DNA of 64,000 bases from Pikeienuella litoralis. GTDB taxonomy: Bacteria; Pseudomonadota; Alphaproteobacteria; Rhodobacterales; Rhodobacteraceae. The position numbers and the translations under genes are program-made. The notes beneath the pieces were generated by a model. The model had not been told where the DNA came from. It saw nothing but the letters and a program-made list of their open reading frames with translations, and did no database searches. How positions within the stretch are numbered: the stretch's first letter is position 1; each line of letters opens with the position of its first letter. The DNA lies in the NCBI RefSeq assembly GCF_037646705.1, contig NZ_JBBHER010000006.1:1-64000 (forward strand), in the 5' to 3' direction. This document shows, one piece after another, positions 59,141 through 64,000 of this stretch.

Positions 59141-60595
59141 TCATGCACCCAACGCAGCGAGCAACTCTTCCCGCGTCCGGCCTGCAGGTTCGATCAATGA
59201 ATAGGGTGCTCTCGGAACGTGGCGCCCACCACCGGATTCAGCGACAGGGACCCCCTCTTCGCACACGACGCGTCCACGAACATAAGTCGCCGATGGCCAA
59301 CCCGTGACCTCGAACCCTTCCCAAGGCGTATAATCTCCAGCGTGGCGCATCATCTCGTTTCGAATGACAACCTTTCGCTTCGGATCCCAGATCACGAAGT
59401 CCGCGTCGCTGCCTACGGCGATCACGCCCTTCTGCGGAAAGATGCCAAACCGGCGCGCGGGCTCCGCGCTGACCAGATCCACGAACTGTGCGATAGTGAT
59501 ACGTCCCTTGGACACGCCTTCAGAGAAAAGCACCGGCAACCGCGCCGCCAAGCCCGGAACGCCATTGGGCACGACGCTGAACGGCGCATCCTCGCCGGCG
59601 ACCTTCTTGCCCCTGACATCGTCATAGCGAGTCGGCGAATGGTCCGAGGAAATGACAGATATGACACCGCGGCGAAGATAGTCCCAGAGCGCCTCCTGAT
59701 CAGCCCTGGTCCGCGCCGGTGGGCCGAAGATCAGCTTCGCGCCTTCAAAGCCGGGCTTGTCGAGATCGTCCGCGGTGATGGTCAAGTAATGGGGACAAGT
59801 CTCGGCCGTCACCTTGAGGCCGCGCTGCTGGGCCCGTTCGATTTCCGCCGCCGACTCTGCGCCCGAAACGTGGAAGATATGGATCGGCGCGTCCAGCGCT
59901 TCGCTGAATGCAATGATCCTGTTCACAGCTTCGCGCTCCGCCGTCATCGGCTTCGATAGCGGGAAGTATTTCGGTGCGCCGAGCCCGGCGGAAACCAGCT
60001 TTCTCGTTAGGTACTCGATCAGCGCGTGATTCTCCGCATGGACGCAAACGAGCGCCCTGTTGCGCCGCGCCGCGTCGAGAACCCGGAGGATTTGCTCATC
60101 CTCCAGTCCGACACCCTTGTAGGTCATGAAGATCTTGACCGAACGGTTGCCGGCGGCGACGAGTGCAGGCAGTTCCTCCTCCAGCACTTTTTCAGTGGGG
60201 TCGGTGATGGTCAGGTGAAAGGTGTAGTCGACGCGGGACGTCTTGGCGCGGCGCGCGTAGTCCTCCGCGATCTCGGCGAGCGACTCACCCGGAGACTGCC
60301 ATGCAAAGGAGATTACGGTCGTTGTGCCACCCGCCGCAGCGGAGGCGCTTGCGCTGTCGAAATCATCGCACATCTCCGCCGCCGACCCCGACGGCTGGTC
60401 GATATGGACGTGACTGTCCACTCCTCCGGGCATGACGAGCCTCCCGGCGGCGTCGATCATCCTAGCAGCAGGCGCGTCCAGCCGATCCGCGATCGCCGCG
60501 ATCAGGCCATCCTTAACCCCTACATCGCAACGACTCAGCGCGCCTCCGGTGAACACATCACCGTTCCGGATTAACAGATCAAATTTTTCGGCCAT
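59141..60595 (-). CDS. Hydantoinase/dihydropyrimidinase-like metal-dependent hydrolase
   Basis: A 484-residue amidohydrolase. The start at 60595 (MAEKFDLLIRNGDV) has AGGAG upstream. The first metal motif DSHVHIDQ is near residue 60, the carboxylated lysine lies in VKIFMTYKG near 150, further His ligands lie in VHAENH and HIFHVSGAES, and the catalytic Asp in SSDHSPTRYDD near 315. These match dihydropyrimidinases and D-hydantoinases, which open cyclic ureides by hydrolysing the ring amide. It is in one operon with a beta-propeller protein and an ABC importer, so its substrate is probably imported. Confidence 0.88.
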   Translation of the reverse strand: MAEKFDLLIRNGDVFTGGALSRCDVGVKDGLIAAIADRLDAPAARMIDAAGRLVMPGGVDSHVHIDQPSGSAAEMCDDFDSASASAAAGGTTTVISFAWQSPGESLAEIAEDYARRAKTSRVDYTFHLTITDPTEKVLEEELPALVAAGNRSVKIFMTYKGVGLEDEQILRVLDAARRNRALVCVHAENHALIEYLTRKLVSAGLGAPKYFPLSKPMTAEREAVNRIIAFSEALDAPIHIFHVSGAESAAEIERAQQRGLKVTAETCPHYLTITADDLDKPGFEGAKLIFGPPARTRADQEALWDYLRRGVISVISSDHSPTRYDDVRGKKVAGEDAPFSVVPNGVPGLAARLPVLFSEGVSKGRITIAQFVDLVSAEPARRFGIFPQKGVIAVGSDADFVIWDPKRKVVIRNEMMRHAGDYTPWEGFEVTGWPSATYVRGRVVCEEGVPVAESGGGRHVPRAPYSLIEPAGRTREELLAALGA

Positions 60596-60638
60596 GCTCC
60601 TGTCTCCCAACTTTTTCATCCCCACTTGCGACGAAGTC

Positions 60639-61508
60639 TCAAAGGCGCGTCAATTTGGAAATTCTGCTCGGCGACGGCTCCGCCAGAAAGAGGTTTCCTT
60701 TTCCGTCGCCCGAAATCCCATGCGCGCCATTCAGAACTGGCCGACACTGGCCGATGCGGGCGCCGTCCGCCGAAAGCATTGTCAGCGAGGGGATGAAGTC
60801 GGTGACATAGAGATTGTCTTCGGCGTCACCCCAGACATCTAGCGGTTTCACGAAGCCGGTCCAGATATCGACCAGTTCACCGTCGGGTGTGAAGAGCTGA
60901 AGCCGGTCGTTCTCGCGATCCACTACGACGACGCTGCCGTCGGTCCGCACCCATACCGAATGCGGGTTCATGAACGCGCCGGGGCCGTCCCCCGCTTCAC
61001 CCCAGCTCTTAATCAGGCGCCCGTCCGGCGCAAAGCGATGAACACGGTGATTGGCGTAGCCGTCCGACACGTAGATATCGCCGCCCGGAGCGAACGCGAC
61101 GCCAGTCGGATGATTAAATGGTTGCAACGGCCCGTGGCGAAGGCCAACGCCGCCAACCCTGCACCCGTCCTTGCAGATCACGATTTCATGGGCGTCACGA
61201 TCAACGATGAATACGCGTCCGTCTCCCGCGACGGCCAGCATATGGGCGTCTAGGATGAGATCATCGCCCCATGACGCTTGAATGCGGCCAGCGGCGTCCA
61301 ACTCGAACACCGCCGGGCCGTGCGGATCGACGAGCGGATCGGTTCTGATCAGCGCCAGCACCACCCCACCGGCGCCGATTGCGACATCAGAGACAGCACC
61401 GGGGCCCTCGTTCGCGAAGAAAGGCCGCTCTACCCGATACCGGCGATCCCCGAGCGCGACCGTCAGGCTTCGCTCCGTCCTGGCGTCCGGTGACGCAAGA
61501 GCGTTCAT
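60639..61508 (-). CDS. NHL-repeat six-bladed beta-propeller protein
   Basis: A 289-residue protein without a clear signal peptide. NHL-type blades recur: FNHPTGVAFAPGGDIYVSDGYANHRVHRFAPDG, MNPHSVWVRTDGSVVVVDRENDRLQLFTPDGE and DVWGDAEDNLYVTDFIPSLTMLSADG. Similar propellers include peptidyl-alpha-hydroxyglycine lyase-like and SMP-30-like enzymes as well as binding proteins, so an enzymatic or sensing role is possible. Its ATG overlaps the stop of the upstream permease gene, tying it to the transporter. The hydantoinase gene follows 43 bp after its stop. Confidence 0.8.
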   Translation of the reverse strand: MNALASPDARTERSLTVALGDRRYRVERPFFANEGPGAVSDVAIGAGGVVLALIRTDPLVDPHGPAVFELDAAGRIQASWGDDLILDAHMLAVAGDGRVFIVDRDAHEIVICKDGCRVGGVGLRHGPLQPFNHPTGVAFAPGGDIYVSDGYANHRVHRFAPDGRLIKSWGEAGDGPGAFMNPHSVWVRTDGSVVVVDRENDRLQLFTPDGELVDIWTGFVKPLDVWGDAEDNLYVTDFIPSLTMLSADGARIGQCRPVLNGAHGISGDGKGNLFLAEPSPSRISKLTRL

Positions 61509-62365
61509 GCCGGACTTTCGTGGCCCGGAGCACGCGGCGCCCAGCGCAGCATCCTTGCCGAAATTTTGTTGAATAGCGCGAAGCTGATCGAAGCGTAGAG
61601 CACGAACAGTAGCGCAACGAAGAACATTCGATCCACGAAACCGTAGGATTGCGCATAGACGAGAATGTAGCCGAGGCCCGATTGTGCGCCTAGATACTCC
61701 GCACCGATCACCGTCGCCCAGGCAAGACCGAGACTGAGCATGATCGTCGCGCGCAATTCAGGGAAAATCGCCGGCAAGATCACAGTTCGGTAAATTCCCA
61801 GTTTCGACGCTCCGAGGGTCCGAGCGTTCTCCAGATAAATCGGCGGCACGTTGCGCACCGCGTTGATGACCCCCGCGACGAAAAGAACTGCGACGCCGTA
61901 GCCGATGAACGCAATTTTTCCGGCGAAATAAGTCCCGAACCAGAGTTGGAAAAGTGGCACCATAGCGAGGAGCGGCAATGTGCGCAGCACCTCCACCGGC
62001 AACTCTATGATCCGTCGGGTCCACTTCGACCAGGTGATCGCAAGTCCGAGCGCCGCGCCGCCGACCGCGCCCAGCGCAAGACCGACGTAGAGTCTCACAA
62101 GCGTGTCGAAGGAATGGCTGACGATCGAGAGCGCCGCGGCCGCCGCGGTCCGCTCGCCGCCTTGTGCAACCGAGACGATCCCGAAACCGCCGCCCCAATA
62201 ATCGGCCATGGAGAGAAATGTCGTGGTGGCCAGAACCTGCCAGCCGGGGATCATCGGCACGCCGGCGACGACCTCTGCCGGAAAGACAATGGACAACGTC
62301 TGCCAAAAAACGACCATCGCCACAAAAACAAGAAGCGAAATCCGACTTTGGGCAGCCCGAGTCAT
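61505..62365 (-). CDS. ABC transporter permease, NitT/TauT type
   Basis: A 286-residue inner-membrane permease with about six hydrophobic segments. The EAA loop is NARTLGASKLGIYRTVILPAIFPEL, and GAEYLGAQSGLGYILVYAQ follows, as in SsuC/TauC proteins. A larger than usual loop lies between the first and second helices (about 50-90). Start and stop overlap the neighbouring genes. It is one of two distinct permeases served by a single ATPase, implying a heterodimeric channel. Confidence 0.9.
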   Translation of the reverse strand: MTRAAQSRISLLVFVAMVVFWQTLSIVFPAEVVAGVPMIPGWQVLATTTFLSMADYWGGGFGIVSVAQGGERTAAAAALSIVSHSFDTLVRLYVGLALGAVGGAALGLAITWSKWTRRIIELPVEVLRTLPLLAMVPLFQLWFGTYFAGKIAFIGYGVAVLFVAGVINAVRNVPPIYLENARTLGASKLGIYRTVILPAIFPELRATIMLSLGLAWATVIGAEYLGAQSGLGYILVYAQSYGFVDRMFFVALLFVLYASISFALFNKISARMLRWAPRAPGHESPA

Positions 62366-63153
62366 GCGTCTGACCCTCTTGCGGGTTCAAGCCCGAGATG
62401 CGCGAGAAGCTTGTGTTTGATCGCCAAAAGCTCCGCCGACGCCAAACTGTCGACACCACGAGGCCGATCCGCCTTTAGCGCGATATCGTCGGCCAATGCG
62501 CCCTGCTTTACAACAAGAATACGATCGGAAAGGAGGAGCGCTTCATCGACATCATGTGTCACGAACAGGATCGTGCGGCGCCGCTCCTGCCCTGCGTCGA
62601 CCCACAGATCAAGCAACACGTCATGCAACTGACGTTTAGTGACGTAGTCCAGCGCTCCGAACGGCTCGTCCAGCAGAAGTACGCCGGAATCGTTGGCGAA
62701 GACTGTCGCAATTGCGACACGTTTCAACATCCCGCCCGAAAGCTCCTTCGGCCAAGCCCAAGCGACATCGGAGAGACCGACTAGATCAAGATAGCGGAGC
62801 GCCCGTTCCCGACGCTCATCGCGAGGCATCCTTCGACGCTTCAATCCGTATTCGACATTGTCGATCACGCGCATCCATGGAAAGACGCTGTCCTTCTGGA
62901 ATACAAAACCGCGGTCCGGTCCCGGACCGGATATCGGCGCGTCACCGACAGCGATCGTACCAGCGGTGGGAGCGAGAAGGCCGGAGACGAGTTGAAGGAG
63001 AGTGGTTTTTCCGCAACCTGACGGACCCACGAGACAAACGAATTCGCCGGCTTCAATCTCGACCGACACGTCGTTAACCGCGACAACTTCACGCCCATCG
63101 GCGCGGCGAAAGTTACGCCTGACATTCTTGAAAGTGATCCCGGTTTCATTCAC
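62362..63153 (-). CDS. ABC transporter ATP-binding protein, NitT/TauT type
   Basis: A 263-residue ATPase beginning with a GTG at 63153 that overlaps the upstream permease stop; an ATG at 63171 is an alternative. It has Walker A VGPSGCGKTTLLQL, Q-loop FVFQKDSVFPWM, signature LSGGMLKRVAIATVFAND, Walker B LLLDEPFGALD and H-loop THDVDEAL. The SGCGKTT and FGALDYVTK features are those of TauB/SsuB/NrtD proteins. It energises the permeases at 61505 and 63150. The binding protein gene is not in the window and may lie just beyond its right edge. Confidence 0.92.
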   Translation of the reverse strand: MNETGITFKNVRRNFRRADGREVVAVNDVSVEIEAGEFVCLVGPSGCGKTTLLQLVSGLLAPTAGTIAVGDAPISGPGPDRGFVFQKDSVFPWMRVIDNVEYGLKRRRMPRDERRERALRYLDLVGLSDVAWAWPKELSGGMLKRVAIATVFANDSGVLLLDEPFGALDYVTKRQLHDVLLDLWVDAGQERRRTILFVTHDVDEALLLSDRILVVKQGALADDIALKADRPRGVDSLASAELLAIKHKLLAHLGLEPARGSDA

Positions 63154-63971
63154 TTTGCGTCCGCGCTCCATCGCATGGCGCGGCGAGCGAGCGCGCCCAT
63201 TAACATGTCCGAAATGACCGCGGCGACGCCGAGCACCAGGAGGCACGCGAAGATCCCCTCCGTGTCGAGACTGCCAGCAAGCACCTCGATGATCTTGCCG
63301 ATTCCTTGCTGCGCGCCGAGCAATTCGGCAATCGCCTCAAGCCCCCAGGCGCCGGCGAGAGCGATGCGGAGCCCACCAAGAATCTGTGGCAGGGTTCCGG
63401 GGACCAGCATTCCCCACAGAATATCCCATCCACCGGCACCTAGCGTGCGTGCCGAATCCTCGTAAACTGGGTCGAGATTGTCGGCCGCGCGCTGCGCGTA
63501 GATGTAGAGGATAACGACTACGTAGATCGTGATCAGAAGGAGCGCACTCCACCTTCCTGTCCCAAACCAAATCAGAAAGAAGGGCGCGAGGACGAGGATC
63601 GGGATCGTACCCACCGTCGTCAGGATCGGATCGAGAATCGCACGCGCCAACATGACCCTGGCGGTGAAGAGACCGAGAACAGCTCCGATCGCGCCGCCGA
63701 GAAGTACTGAGACAAAGACATTTGTAGCGCTGTAGATCAGACTGTCGAACAGCCCCGTTTTTGGAAGACCATAATAGCTGAGCATCGGCGCAAGCCAGAA
63801 GTCCTCAGCAACCCGCGCCATCACAGCATAGGGCGAGGGAAGAACGGCGGACCCCACAACGAAGCCGAGCCCCCACCAGAGGAAGACCGCCAGAATGACG
63901 CCTACGAGACCGAGCGGATCGACGGAGCCGAGCCATGCCCTCACCGTATGCTTCGCGGATCCGCCCGACAC
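63150..63971 (-). CDS. ABC transporter permease, NitT/TauT type
   Basis: A 273-residue permease starting with a GTG at 63971. Six hydrophobic segments are visible. The EAA loop is DSARTLGAGGWDILWGMLVPGTLPQILGG, followed by WGLEAIAELLGAQQGIGKIIEVLAG. It is clearly different from the other permease in sequence, yet of the same family. The gene is the most upstream of the operon seen; the remaining 29 bp of the window contain no visible promoter, so the operon likely begins outside. Confidence 0.9.
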   Translation of the reverse strand: MSGGSAKHTVRAWLGSVDPLGLVGVILAVFLWWGLGFVVGSAVLPSPYAVMARVAEDFWLAPMLSYYGLPKTGLFDSLIYSATNVFVSVLLGGAIGAVLGLFTARVMLARAILDPILTTVGTIPILVLAPFFLIWFGTGRWSALLLITIYVVVILYIYAQRAADNLDPVYEDSARTLGAGGWDILWGMLVPGTLPQILGGLRIALAGAWGLEAIAELLGAQQGIGKIIEVLAGSLDTEGIFACLLVLGVAAVISDMLMGALARRAMRWSADAK

Positions 63972-64000
63972 CCGGCGATCTGGAGAACCGCCGATCGTCT

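Overview
The window is chromosomal DNA of a high-GC alphaproteobacterium, most likely of the Rhodobacterales or a close relative. The grounds are: very GC-rich codons with overlapping start/stop codons; the gene order rnd-kdsD-lptC-lptA-lptB-rpoN-hpf-ptsN; an hsp20 gene followed by a DUF1150 gene; a DUF4175 (TIGR02302-type) giant membrane protein; an EpsI-fused exosortase; and CtrA-type sites (TTA(A/G)-N7-TTAAC) in front of the competence genes dprA and radC. No rRNA, tRNA, CRISPR array or intact insertion sequence was seen.

Layout. 1-1393: edge of a heme/iron uptake locus (ExbB-like fragment, ABM-type monooxygenase) and an SDR. 1394-4178: a poorly conserved AT-richer stretch with a small secreted protein, a membrane acyltransferase and dense short repeated motifs. 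4179-12784: a seven-gene operon pairing two AMP-forming ligase-type proteins with a complete Liv-type ABC importer, which looks like uptake plus CoA activation of an organic acid. 12974-17972: a small conserved protein, a TPR lipoprotein/secreted protein, ispE and a TPP enzyme. 18296-26673: DUF4175 protein, lysA, a LptM-like lipoprotein, argH, a TlpA-like thioredoxin, ybaB and dnaX. 26794-34648: a compact exosortase locus (TPR protein, tyrosine autokinase, Wzz-like protein, ATPase, exosortase-EpsI). 34848-41285: asd, a small secreted protein, a molybdenum hydroxylase large subunit, two SDRs and a D-erythronate dehydrogenase-like protein. 41329-50319: a DMT transporter, pyrB and a pyrC-like gene, plsY, dprA, topA, a DUF2177 gene, and an hsp20-DUF1150 pair behind a heat-shock promoter and a ROSE-like RNA thermometer. 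50583-57851: ptsN, hpf, rpoN, lptB, lptA, lptC, kdsD and rnd on the minus strand, then divergent radC.

57852-64000 differs in composition: an AT-rich stretch with a stop-interrupted coding remnant, then a minus-strand operon with a free-standing allophanate-hydrolase C-terminal domain, a hydantoinase/dihydropyrimidinase, an NHL beta-propeller protein and a NitT/TauT-type ABC importer. It looks like an acquired module for importing and opening a cyclic ureide or similar ring and is the best candidate for an undescribed system.

The most useful sequence-level surprises are: loss of the metal ligands in the pyrC-like protein next to pyrB; loss of the nucleotide-binding P-loop in the PaaK-like ligase; seven CATATC/GATATG motifs packed into about 230 bp; a ROSE-type anti-Shine-Dalgarno hairpin before hsp20; matching CtrA sites before dprA and radC; and a triple 10-bp repeat before a small conserved gene.
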